From: Callipepla californica brunnescens
Taxonomy: Eukaryota > Chordata > Aves > Galliformes > Odontophoridae
NCBI GenBank assembly: GCA_023055505.1
Contig: JALIRH010000110.1
Location: 310,001 to 374,000 of the forward strand
Reading direction: 5' to 3'
DNA: 64,000 nt
A program made the position numbers and the translations under genes. The notes beneath the pieces were generated by a model. That model made no database searches and was not told the origin of the DNA. It saw only the letters and a list, made by a program, of their open reading frames with translations. Shown here one piece after another: positions 35,050 to 45,629 of the stretch; within the stretch, counting starts at the first letter, position 1; every line of letters begins with the position of its first letter.

Positions 35050-35640
35050 TCATTTTTTTTAGCAACCAGTCACCTTCCTTCGGAAACGTAAATCATGTCC
35101 CCATAGTCAGCACCCATACTTCTAAGGAAGTCCTGGATTGGCAACAATTCTGTTCCTTGGGCTGTATGGAATTCACAGCTTTGCTGACTGTTTGCATGAC
35201 ATTATCCATGCAGTGACATTTCATCACACGCTGCACTGCCAGGGGCAATTGCCTCATCTTCTATTAATTTTATAAGTCCCGCTTTTTTACCAGTCACCCC
35301 CAGGGCTCCATCAGAAGCTACTACCAGATATCAGGAGAAATTATATCTGCCACATTTTTCAAACACTGCTTAATAAATTCAGCATCAGTCAACGGTCTGG
35401 ATTTTTTTGCAGTCAGATTTGCCACCATGTAACTACGTTTTAAAATAGAGTCCACTGAGTTTCAATTTTAAAGATTTTGTTGAGATCAACTGTTTTGTCT
35501 TTACAAAGCATTCACTGATATACACTGAATTTGTTAGCATGTTTCTGAATGTAATGTCATTTCAAATTGTTATCTTTGAAAGTTGACATGCTTCTTTTTT
35601 AACAAGTTAAGCATACTGCCACATTATTTATCTTGACCAA
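35050..35640 (-). mobile_element. hAT (Charlie/ZBED-like) transposase relic
   Basis: On the minus strand, with many stops and shifts, one reads a BED-type zinc finger (CLTC...NLKRHYIQKH), then VANLTAKKSRPLTDAEFIKQ and a following NVADIISPD, and later MDNVMQTVSKAVNSI. These are in the order seen in ZBED/Charlie-type hAT transposases. No terminal inverted repeats were found. It is an old, inactive DNA transposon in an MCC intron. Confidence 0.55.
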
Positions 35641-36334
35641 AAAAAAGTACTAATCTGTCCTCTTTTTTCCTTCATCCACAATTCTTTTTTCTGGGTTCTG
35701 TTTGCTTCTGAGATGCTGTGAGTCAGGTTCAAATATCAGTATTGGCAATCACTGTGTTTTACTCAACAAGAGGCACAAGCATACGCTACACAAAATGCAT
35801 GCGGGGTTTGATGAGAGTGCATGTGTGTGACAGATGTGAGAGTGAGAGTCAGCACTCCCCTGCACCCTCCCTTACCCATTTCCAGCCCAGAATGCGCTGA
35901 CAGCACAAAGCTGTTTGGCAGCTGTGAGCAATGGGACAGGCTGCTTGGCAGGGCAGAGCCACCGCTCTGATGGCACGAGGTGGGGGGAGCTGCAGCGCAG
36001 CTCTGCTGGGGTGCACGTGGCCCACAGGATTGCAAGATAAAGACAGAACCACAACTCTTGTCTTTTCAAGAAAGGTTCTCATCTTGAGTAACTATGGCTT
36101 TTAGAAGAGGATATTCTTCACACATTTGTACGCACATCAAATGACACGGATGCAACAGTTATAACAACACTTTAAGATATGACAAATGCGTGCCAAAGCG
36201 TGTGACCCTAAAAGTCTACGGAGAAATTTCTGATGCCAAAAAGCACTGGTAGCAACAACCTCAGAGTGTATTGTCTGTTAAACATCAGCAGGACTTTTAG
36301 AAGTCATACCTACCTGAACTGTTATTGCTGCTAC

Positions 36335-36560
36335 TTGCCAGGAAGCCATCCTCTCTCTGAACTTTTTCTTTTTACAAGAGTCATCAGATTTCACAGAAAG
36401 CTCTACTTCCTCCTCCCCGATTTCTTGCACCAGTTGCATGTGACACTGACTAAAATCCTGGAAGGAAATTTTTCCATTTTCATCTGCTCCCAGCTGGTGC
36501 GTGATCTCAGCGACACACTCCTCCATACTCAGGTGGTGGCACGTCATCAGCAAGTCATTC
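36335..36560 (-). pseudogene. MCC: MCC EF-hand exon, reading frame intact
   Basis: This 226-base exon has an acceptor ATATCCTTAG (minus) and a donor CAA|GTAGCA. After a split arginine codon it reads NDLLMTCHHLSMEECVAEIT, then HQLGADENGKISFQDF, a degenerate EF-hand loop as in human MCC, and continues to FRERMASWQ. It is open throughout and very similar to the human long-isoform exon. A few changes stand out, such as the run KKKK where human MCC has a shorter basic stretch. The exon alone would look functional; the gene is called a pseudogene because exon 1 and the next exon are broken. Confidence 0.9.
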
Positions 36561-39532
36561 CTAAGGATATTTTTAGAGGGAAAATGGGGGTAAGGGAGGG
36601 AGAAAAGTGCAAGAAAGATTGGAAAAATGGGAATGGGGAAGAAAAAACAAGAACAATTTAGTTTAGAAGAAATACTAACTGTGTCTAATTTTAATATTCA
36701 TAAATACACAGACATGTAAACACAGTAAGACAACTGCTGTTTTCTGTCAATCTATGAACCAAAGTTGGAAAGAAATCTTAAGAAAAAAATCATTTGTAAG
36801 ACCATGGAAAAGCAGAAAGATTTCTCCTTGAGGATTAATCTTTATTTTCAACACCTCCGCTACCAGAGACACAAATGGGAGCTGAATCATGTTGCTGATC
36901 TTGAGACTAAGGTGACATAGTAAGAAATTAAATCATCGTATTTCAGCTGGATCAGTGGCAGCTTTGATTTCCATTTTATTCAGGATAAGCCAAGGAAATC
37001 TCTTCAGCCACTAAACAGCAGCTAAGTTAAAGAGGAGAAAGATACTTAGGGACAAAGAAAAGAGTATTTGGAATAACTATTTTTAAGACTGCCTCCAAAT
37101 ATTATAAAAATCCTCTCAAGAAGTTTGCTTGGTCTAACTGTTAAAGGAAACTCAAAGCAGAGAGGAGGGCAGCACTACACAAAATCCTCTGACACAAAGT
37201 GTGAGCAGCTAAAAGACAACTGCAACCAAGTCAATAGGGTAGATACTGAAAGCATACGACATACTTAAAAATGTGCTGTTAGGATAAATACAAATAAATA
37301 CATATAAACACGGAGCAAACCACCAGCAACACCATGGTCAATATTATCTTCTATTTTGTGTGAAGAATGAAAGCATCTCAAGAGCACCCTGTAGGCTTAA
37401 CCTGAAGTTAAACGTCCTCAGCAGAACATTATCTATTTGTTCCTTGCATTAAGAATACGCTTGCTGGAAGAATTCTCAGTGGAAGCAGATGGTAGAAACC
37501 ACAGTATAAATTCAAAGTTGGTGACTAAATGATGACAAGTAAGTGGACTTATCAGACAAACATCTGACATTCTCTAACAATGGCCTTCAAAAAACTGAGG
37601 CTCTTTTTGAAGAGATGGACATATTATCCTTTCTCAAAATGTAAACCACAAAACAAGCCACTGCCATTCTTGTGTAAATAGAAGAAAACAGCTAAAACAG
37701 CATAGAACTGAACACGGTAGCAAGAGTATTTTTTTCTGACTTAGTTCCACGTAGCAGCTTACTGGAGGAAGGAAAGCCAGCACCACTCCCTTCAGAGGTG
37801 AAGCAGTCTCTTGATTACCGGCATCATCAGACAGTTGCCTCATTTCCTTAACCTGCAATTGGTGTCTAACCAGAGGAGACAAATGCATCTTCACCTGCAG
37901 AACCTGGGGCAGCATGTGGAGATCCTCAGCTGACACCGCAATTCCATCAAACTGACCAACATGCAAACCTAACACAAATCCATTCATTAGACCTTAGGCA
38001 ACCTTGCCTGTGGCAGAAGAGTTGGAACTACAGGATCTTCAAGGTCCTCTTAACCCAAGCCATTCTATAATTACAACAGCTGCCTTCCAGTTCACTCGTT
38101 ATACTGCCAGAAAACAAACAAGTAAACAAACAAAAACAGCTACAAATCTCAACCTCATTCATACAACTACAAATATTCAACTGATAGAATTATAGTATCA
38201 CACAGAGACCGCAGGAAGCAATTAATTCATGCAACGTTTTGGGAGTAAAGTAGAGACACCAACAATTGTAAAAAAAAAAAAAAATAAATCAGTCTTCAGT
38301 AAGATCCTCCAGAAGGTTCACAGAGGGTCAGCTTCAGTTCAGAGAGGTATCAGAGTAACCTCTATCATAATTTTAGATGGAAAAAGAACTGGCTAAATTT
38401 CATCACATGAAGAAGGTTGTATGAAATACTCATTTCTTAATCTGTACCTGAAGAAGTAGTCATTACAACTGCAAAGCCTTCTGACACACACAGACCACAA
38501 AGAGAATGCTCCAAGCTTCTCAGGTCTACAAGAACACAGGAACAGCATACAAAACCTAAACAGTGAGTAGCAGAAAGGTCAGGTGCCTTTCAGCTTACGC
38601 AGCCTTTAAAAGGGGCAGAACTTCTTAAGCAGATTTTCCGTGGTATTTGCTAACCTTTCTAAACAACTCCACAGCTCTCCAGTTGCCCAAACTGTCAAAT
38701 GAGAAAAACTCCTATCTTAGTGTCACAAACACAGAAATGAGAGAGAACGAAGGAGCACAGCACTGAGCACATCGTGCCAGCATTTTTTAAGGACAGAACT
38801 TACTAATCCGAGCACGAGAAGCACAGTAACAACTTAAACAATTTTAAAGAACAACTAACTATTCCTGTATTTTCAAACATGATTTATTCTCCTAGCCTTG
38901 GCAGAGTGCAGGGTACCAGAGCACGCAGTTGGTGATACAGAATCAAGTGGAAAGAGAAACTTCAGAAGAAGAAAAAGGAGATATGGTAGCTTGGAAGGAA
39001 GGACTAAGTCCTGCTGTGGGAAATGGGACGGAAAAGCAAAGAAAAAGCATGAAGTGCTGGTCAACTGAACAAGCTTTATGTTATTAAAATGTTACCCTAC
39101 AGCAATACAACAGATAATGACATCTTGGAAGGATGGCAAAGAAAACTTTGGAACAAGTATACCTGTATCACTCATGACAGATGGGAATCTAAGCTGCTCC
39201 GAGAGCCTCGACAACCTTGCACATCACGGTCCTCCCCTGCAAGATTTTTTAACCTAAAACTTCCCAGCAGCAATTGAGTACATTACTTCAGGAAGGAAGC
39301 TAACAGTTTGTTTCCTTTAAAACCATCACCTGATGTCCTGTCTTCTGTTGAATAAACAACTGAAGTTTCTCCATGTCCAGCCAATGCAGTGAACTGTTTT
39401 GGTCTCTAACGGATCATCAACTCCATGAATTTGGAAGATGATACCTCATCTGTATTTACACACTTACAAAATAAGCTCACTCACTGGCTCCCTAACTTAG
39501 CCTGACTAAAGCAACTGTTTGTAGCAATAGTT
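36561..39532. other. MCC intron 1, left part: no gene recognised
   Basis: A short CR1 3' tail lies at about 38015-38068. A minus-strand open frame at 37634-37987 looks protein-like but matches nothing I know. Confidence 0.5.
38015..38068 (+). mobile_element. CR1 3' end fragment
   Basis: GGATCTTCAAGGTCCTCTTA and AACCCAAGCCATTCTATAAT are the conserved CR1 tail. About 50 bases remain. Confidence 0.65.
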
Positions 39533-40155
39533 GTGCTCTTTGTTCTTACAGTGATAACTTGTATATGTGTGCAGTGTCTTCTCTGGTGCTGTCGAAGGAA
39601 CCTAGATGATTATGCCACCTGGAAAAGAAATCGCATAAACCACCAAGCAGAACCTGGGAAATATTTCAGGAAGGCAATAATGGACAGTAGTATGCTATGG
39701 GCAACAGAATTTGCCAATTATATTGAAAAGGGGGGACTGAGTCATGAGAACAGCTTCTCTACAGTAAAGACAACTGCTACTCCCTGCTGATTTATCTGTT
39801 GGGCCAGATGTGTTGGATGGGCTTAAATCAAAATAATAAGCTTGTTGATAAGAAAGCAGGATGGACATCTTGTTGTCCCAACAAGATAACCCAAGAGGTG
39901 CCTCTCTTCAGGAATAATGAGGAGCTTTCCCCCTTCAAGATTTGAAAACTGACCCTTAGGTTTAATCCCCTTGATAACCAGAGTTTGGGATGCGATGAAT
40001 ATGCATGTGCTATATCTTTAAATATGTATTCATTTCTCTCTTTGGTGTGCATGATTGGTGGAGGGATCCCCCATGCACCCAGCACTGTAATAAAGGGAAT
40101 ACCTGCTTGACATATTGCATTGCTGTGTCAAGTTACTACATCAGATTTCCCGGCA
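39533..40155 (+). mobile_element. ERV 3' end: env TM tail plus 3' LTR
   Basis: An 85-codon frame (39533-39790) starts with a hydrophobic segment (VLTVITCICVQCLLWCC) and a basic cytoplasmic tail that runs across a polypurine tract (GAAAAGGGGGGAC, about 39725-39737), as the TM subunit of gamma-like retroviruses does. The LTR then runs from TGAGTCATGAG (39738) to TTCCCGGCA (40155), with a poly(A) signal at 40089-40094. The rest of the provirus is missing. It lies in MCC intron 1. Confidence 0.7.
39738..40155 (+). repeat. 3' LTR of the env fragment (about 418 bp)
   Basis: TG...CA ends, polypurine tract directly before it and AATAAA 61 bases before its end. A TATA-like CTTTAAATATG lies at about 40015. 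Confidence 0.6.
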
Positions 40156-42309
40156 TCATGATCATCAACCTGATGAATGATGACATGCAAAACTAGACAC
40201 ACACCAAAAGCACACACTGAAGAAAACAACAAACAACCCACTCATACTAAAATGAGCAGGAAAGTTTAAAGCAAAAGATATTTATTTCAACAGGATCATA
40301 GCACTAATTCAGATTTAATTAAGCTTACTCATTCCCTTATCATCTGGATCATTAATTGTTAACAGTACTGATATGCCTTAGCCCATCCTTCCAATTCCAA
40401 TCTGATACAACCTTGTGTGTGTAAAACACACCATTGGAACCTGATGACTCTGGATCTGCTGGGAGAGTCATAAAACACCAAAAGCTTTAATAGATATAAG
40501 ATGGAACGCATCCGCTGTTGAATGCCTTCTATTGAAGGATACTCTAGCATCCTTTCACTATTAACTGTTCCTACTAGATTTTTATAAAGCTCAGATGGCT
40601 TCTGAACAGATCTACACTCAGCCCTAAACCCTCCTGTACTGAAAATTAAGTTCTGAAGAGGCTCAAACAAGTAAGAGGCTATAAATCAGCTGCACTCTTT
40701 GACAAAGCAGAAAATTTTACAGCGTTTTTCATCTACTTCAACAGATGCCCAGGCATTCACTGCCACGTTTAACCTGCTGTAAAAGGCATGTCGTGTATGC
40801 AGAAGTCAACCTACTACTTGAACTGGGGCTTCAAGGAAAGCAACAAAGATACTGCTGCCCTCCAAGACTGAAAACACCAGGACTTCCGCCAGTAAAAAAC
40901 AGCCCACGGAAGAAGGGCATTAAGTGCAATGCAAAAATAAGCTTAATTAACTTTCATTCAGTACATTTAAAAAAGTTGCAATTTACATTTAACATTTAAA
41001 AAAGTTTGCAAACAAACACTAAGACTGCAAACAACGACAAAAACTGTACTCTGTGTTCACAGAGATACGCTGTGCTAATGAACCAGAAGGAACCTTCTGC
41101 AGGACTGTGGTGGGACATCCTACAAATATACCCTCAAAACCATTGAGCAAGTCTGCTCGCACATACCTGCTGTCACAGATCGCAAGAGAAGCGGACAGAC
41201 TGAATAAAGCAAGGAGCACGGCATGTTGATTCTGGCTAAGGAAGCCCAGAAGAGCAGGTGACTTTCACTTGCATAAGGACAATGACTTGTGCAATATTCA
41301 CTCACTGTTTTCTCTGAAACACAGAAATTTAAGGGCAGACAGTAATGTATGACACAGTGTCCTGGTCACAGCGACACCAATTTTGCATCGAAGGCACTAA
41401 TCCCTTATGAAGCAAGATGCTAGTAAGTCTCACCAACAGACCTACTACATCCAGAAGGGCTTTCTACTGCTGCTGCCTTCTGGGCTTATTTCTGTTTGCT
41501 ACTGAAATTAGTGTTCCTCCTCAGACGTGCCCCAGAATTCTCAGCGCTCTCAACAGTGCAGCTCAACCAACACTCAGAAACGCTTACTCTGAAATACACA
41601 TCATACTAACTTGGAAGAAAAGTTAGAAAACGTTAAGAAAAGTTCAACAGAAATCTGAGTGGTTTGTATCACAGAAGCATCTCTCAACTGTCCATATGAA
41701 GCACAACAACAAAGCTCTCACAGTAAGTGCTATAAAAGACAAATATACAAAACTCAAAATAGAGTTTACATGAAAGAAAAGCATCAAATTGTAGATGAGA
41801 GAACATGAGAGAAGGCAGCTCGGGCTTGAACACACAAAGTTCTCTGACATCAGAATAATTTCCATGAGGACAGTAAACAAATGTAAAGAGAAGTGATCTT
41901 AATATAATGGTTGGAAGGCATATATTTTCTTCGATTACATTTCAGAGCCACAACTGTCAAAATAATTACTAGTTCGGAGGAAAAAAAAAGAAAACAAAAA
42001 GAGTGTTTGGGAGCTGTTTAGGTAAAGATATCATGACCCCTAGGTTTTACTTCTACAGTAACTGCCAGCTGTTAGAGATTTTCAGCAACTTTCTGGTTCC
42101 AAAGAGATGACAGAGGGGACTGAAGTTTACTTCACCTTTCTGTAGGGTCACACTCTCAGGTTTCACGTTAGATGACAAACTCAAAACTTCCCTCACTCTG
42201 GCTCAGCTCTCTGTAGCTGCTCAGTCACTGCATCTAGCACAGGATTCAGTGTGAAAATGCAAGTTACCATCACCTCTTACAGCTCTTACAGTTGGAAACC
42301 CCAATGTTT
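40156..42309. other. MCC intron 1, middle: no gene recognised
   Basis: AT-rich, non-repetitive to the eye, no exon or domain. Confidence 0.5.
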
Positions 42310-42514
42310 TTGAAAATACTGAGCAAGAGACCTCAACGGGGCCTTCTAGTACTTGAAGGCAGCTTATAAACAGGTAGGGGAGAGCTTTTTTACAGTCGTG
42401 CAGCGATAGAGAAAGGGTGGGGTTTGGGGGGAGTGGGAGGAGGGGAACAGCTTTAAACTGAGAGTGAAGACTTACCTTAGATGTTAGGAGGAAGCTGTTT
42501 ACTTGGATGGTGGT
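42310..42514 (+). mobile_element. CR1 3' region, left part (split by ERV B)
   Basis: Reads the CR1 3' coding and untranslated region (AAACAGG..., then AACAGCTTTAAACTGAGAGT and TTAGATGTTAGGAGGAAGCT). It stops exactly at the ERV LTR and resumes at 45346. Confidence 0.85.
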
Positions 42515-42803
42515 TGTGGATAACGGCAAAAATGCTAGCCAGATTGAGCTGCTGGCTATGCAGGAATTTGACCATTAGCCTTGGATGCAGGCTGTGTAAA
42601 GAAATAGGATATAGGAATAGGAAGCGATCGGGAACTGTTTTGTTCAGACTATTAAGAGTGCTTTGAGTTGTTAAGGAATGTGGCCTTCTCCCAATCAGAT
42701 CTTAGCGCGCACAGCCTTTCTGTGTATATAAGTTTTGAGTTGTTGCTTAATAAACTGAACATTAGCTTGCATCAAGCTGGGTTCCCGTCCCTTCATTGCA
42801 GCA
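42515..42803 (+). repeat. 5' LTR of ERV B (289 bp)
   Basis: Starts TGTGGATAACGG, ends TTCATTGCAGCA. TATA box TATATAA at 42725-42731 and poly(A) signal AATAAA at 42749-42754. Lacks a 15-base block that the 3' LTR has. Confidence 0.95.
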
Positions 42804-42805
42804 AA

Positions 42806-42823
42806 TGGTGACCCCGACATTCG
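42806..42823 (+). other. Primer-binding site of ERV B, tRNA-Trp-like
   Basis: TGGTGACCCCGAC begins two bases after the LTR and agrees with the tRNA-Trp primer site of avian leukosis-type viruses at its first 13 bases; the remaining bases differ. Confidence 0.75.
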
Positions 42824-42963
42824 GGACTTTGGATAATCCGGCTGCAAGACCCCAAGAACTCTAGAATTAGCTGCTGAAAGGAAGCAGGACAACAAGGAAT
42901 ACCTTGAGAATCAGCTGCTGAAAGGAAGCAGGAAAACGGATCCGTACAATCACCTCCTCGCGA

Positions 42964-43848
42964 TTGGTAGGTGAGCTTGGGGTAACTATGAAAAATCACA
43001 TATCTTGTGAAGAGCGGGACGTATTTTATATTATGCGGGATTTAATCTCAAAGCATGAAAAGACTCTCTCTAGCGCTGACTTAAACCTCATCTTGCAGTG
43101 GGTACGGGATAAAATCCCTGATACAGATTCTTCCACCATTTTTACGCTAGAATTATGGGATCGAGCTGGGGTTAAGTTGTGGGACGCATCCACCCAAGGC
43201 GATTCTGCTACGCAGAAACTTTTATCCCCTTGGAGAACTATTTTTGAGACTCTTAAATCTAAGGAAAATTTACATGATGTACAAAAATTGTTGGGAACAA
43301 TTAATTGGGTCCGACCGCTGTTGGGTATCTCCAATGCGGATTTATATCCCCTTTTTGAACTCCTAAAAGGGTATTCTGATTTGCGCTCTCCCTGCAGTCT
43401 TGGCTTTGAAGCTGCCAATGCTTTGCAAAAAGTCGCCACAGATATCTCTAACAGACAAGCTCACCGGTGTGCCCCGGAGTTACCCTTTTTTCGTCTATTA
43501 GCACAACAAAAGGGGGGAATGGGGGCTTCCCCTCCTGAGGAGCGACTACATAAAGCTCTTTATGTTTTTAATTTCTTAAATTGTTCCCTGCTAGATGCTA
43601 ATCCTCCGATAGTCCGACATTTTAGCTCGAATACCACATTTGAAACAAGAGTCAAGGCTCCGGTGTTAATTCGAGACCCAGAAACAGGTATGATAATGGG
43701 GCCATACCCTCTTGTCACATGGGGGAGAGGTTATGCTTGTGTGTCCACAGAAAAAGGCCCCAGGTGGATTCCTGCGAAAAACGTGAAACCATACCGGGAG
43801 GAACAGATTTCTCCGACAACAAAAGAAAACACGACCGAAGAAGGATGA
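42964..43848 (+). CDS. ERV B fused Gag-RT-integrase reading frame (294 aa)
   Basis: One open frame joins three distant retroviral parts. Residues about 9-100 are a helical, matrix-like N-terminus of Gag (the likely start is Met9 at 42988). Residues about 101-168 are the RT thumb/connection (LLGTINWVRPLLGIS, LFELLKGYSDLRSPCSL). Residues about 186-282 are the integrase C-terminal part and SH3-like domain (ETGMIMGPYPLVTWGRGYA, GPRWIPAKNVKPY). Protease, capsid, the RT catalytic core and the integrase DDE core are gone. Both deletions kept the frame, so a chimeric protein could be made. It has no enzyme activity by itself. Whether it has any role is unknown. Confidence 0.85.
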   Translation: MVGELGVTMKNHISCEERDVFYIMRDLISKHEKTLSSADLNLILQWVRDKIPDTDSSTIFTLELWDRAGVKLWDASTQGDSATQKLLSPWRTIFETLKSKENLHDVQKLLGTINWVRPLLGISNADLYPLFELLKGYSDLRSPCSLGFEAANALQKVATDISNRQAHRCAPELPFFRLLAQQKGGMGASPPEERLHKALYVFNFLNCSLLDANPPIVRHFSSNTTFETRVKAPVLIRDPETGMIMGPYPLVTWGRGYACVSTEKGPRWIPAKNVKPYREEQISPTTKENTTEEG

Positions 43849-44775
43849 GACCAGCTGCTGCCATGGCTGTGAGGATTTCGAAGGGATGTGCTGCATGAAC
43901 CTATCAGATCACTCAATGTCAATTCAAGCAAGTATCAAGACCATACGGGAGACACACCACAAGAAAGGTTATGGACTGTCCCTATATGGGTTCCAGTGTG
44001 ATATGTCTGGCCTCATCTCAAGGCAAAAAATATCATCCAGCCTTCAAAATAACTGAGATTGTGTGTTTCTTATTGTTTTGTAAATTGTTGTATTGTAAAT
44101 AACTTATGTATGCCATAGTGAATGATGAAAAACATCTGGATGGTATATTAATAACAACACAGGTCATGGTATGACAAAAATGTGTGATTTTCCTGTGTTA
44201 ACCAATATTGGCTTTAGAATTAGAATTATTAGGTATTATTTAGGTTGTCATTAGCTATTATTTAGGTTATTGTGTGCTGCTTTTTCTATTTTTAGTGGTA
44301 GATTAAATATAAAAATGAACAGGATTTGATGTTTCCACTTTTGGAATTTATGGTTATTAGCACTTTTTAGAGAGAGCTAACCTTAGTAGTTTATTGTTTT
44401 GCAAGCAGGTACTCCATTTGGGCTCTGTATCATGCACTGGCCACGCGGATGCAGTGTACAAATGGAAGAAACCCTGCAGACCCTGAGAAGAGTAAAAGCA
44501 GGAGAGAATCTGTGGTGGGTGAGAGAGGAAAAGTGCACTTTGAATCAGGGGACGCCCTGTTGGCACTGCCTATCGCATCCATCACCAGCATGTTCCTTCT
44601 GTCTCTCCTCTCTGGCGACTTGCCATTTCTCAGGGGCCAATAGCTAATAATGCACTTGCTTAGGATGTTTCTGCTTCATGCTTACACTTGTCTAAAATGG
44701 ATGTTTTGTGTGTGTGTGTGAGTGTATGTTTACTAAAACTCTAACCCTCTGTGTTGCTCTGAATGCGTAGTTTGC
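43849..44775 (+). other. ERV B internal region without recognised coding content
   Basis: This part lies between the fused frame and the env remnant. It is AT-rich near 44060-44360 and has a GTGTGTGT tract at about 44707. It probably holds env and leader remnants too diverged to name. Confidence 0.5.
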
Positions 44776-45105
44776 TTGCCTTTGTTCCTGAGACATCCTG
44801 TCTCCCAGATCCAAACATACCCACAGCAGCACCACTCATTCAGGTTACAGGATTGGTTGGACAAATTATTCTCGGGATGGGGTCTCACCGGATGGCTTCG
44901 CAATACCTTAAAAATGATGTGTTATATTGTAATGACTATTGTAATGTTTTTGCTGTTACTTCCTTGTATTTTACAATGTGTGCGAAAAATGATTGAAAAT
45001 GCTACAAAGAAAATATTCATAGTGCAACAGAAAGGGGGAAATGTGGATAACGGCAAAAATGCTAGCCAGATTGAGCTGCTGGCTATGCAGGAATTTGACC
45101 ATTAG
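44776..45105 (+). pseudogene. env: ERV B env transmembrane-subunit remnant, reading into the LTR
   Basis: An open frame of 109 codons encodes the end of a TM subunit: an amphipathic part (DWLDKLFSGWGLTGWL), a membrane-spanning segment (MMCYIVMTIVMFLLLLPCIL) and a basic cytoplasmic tail. The tail reads through the polypurine tract and about 60 bases into the 3' LTR. The receptor-binding SU subunit and the fusion peptide are missing, so this is not a working envelope. Confidence 0.75.
45031..45041 (+). other. Polypurine tract of ERV B
   Basis: AAAGGGGGAAA directly before the 3' LTR, the site where plus-strand DNA synthesis starts. Confidence 0.85.
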
Positions 45106-45345
45106 CCTTGGATGCAGGCTGTGTAAAGAAATAGGATATAGGAATAGGAAGCGATCGGGAACTGTTTTGTTCAGACTATTAAGAGTGCTTTGAGTTGTTA
45201 AGGTGTTTTGTCTTGAGGAATGTGGCCTTCTCCCAATCAGATCTTAGCGCGCACAGCCTTTCTGTGTATATAAGTTTTGAGTTGTTGCTTAATAAACTGA
45301 ACATTAGCTTGCATCAAGCTGGGTTCCCGTCCCTTCATTGCAGCA
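45042..45345 (+). repeat. 3' LTR of ERV B (304 bp)
   Basis: Identical by eye to the 5' LTR except for an extra 15-base block (GTGTTTTGTCTTGAG) at about 45203-45217. TATA at 45267-45273, AATAAA at 45291-45296. Confidence 0.95.
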
Positions 45346-45510
45346 GGTGGTGCAGTGAAGCACAGGCTGCCCAAAGAAACTGCAGATGCCCCATCCCTGG
45401 AGGTGCCCAAGGCCAGGCTGGATGAGGCCGTGGGCAGCCCGATTCGGTGGGTGGTTGGAATTCAGGCTCCTTCCAATACAAGCCATTCTGTGACTCTACG
45501 GGATAGCAGA
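45346..45510 (+). mobile_element. CR1 3' region, right part (split by ERV B)
   Basis: Continues the CR1 after the duplicated GGTGGT: CCCCATCCCTGGAGGTGCCC, AAGGCCAGGCTGGATGAGGC and the tail near AAGCCATTCTGTGACTC. Confidence 0.88.
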
Positions 45511-45629
45511 GGACTAGTTCCAGAAGCATCCTTACCGAGTGCCCAACACTGATCAACACACGCTGCCAATAATCCCAGACATCTGAGCATTTCACTGTGG
45601 CTTACACCCAGCCACCTACCGAAACCGTG

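Larger units (their letters stand above)
42515..45345 (+). mobile_element. Endogenous retrovirus B: young, internally deleted, with both LTRs
   Basis: A complete but shortened provirus (2831 bp) with 5' LTR 42515-42803, primer site, one fused gag-RT-integrase frame, an env TM remnant, polypurine tract and 3' LTR 45042-45345. It is flanked by the 6-base target-site duplication GGTGGT (42509-42514 and 45346-45351), the size made by alpha- and betaretroviral integrases. The LTRs appear identical apart from one 15-base indel, so the insertion is recent. It depends on other viruses for enzymes. It split an older CR1 inside MCC intron 1. The family may be an alpharetrovirus-like deleted element such as ART-CH or EAV; I could not confirm which. 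Confidence 0.93.

Noticed and set aside
37634..37987. 117-codon minus-strand ORF in MCC intron 1
   Set aside because: Looks protein-like in its first half, but no family, splice sites or repeats support it.
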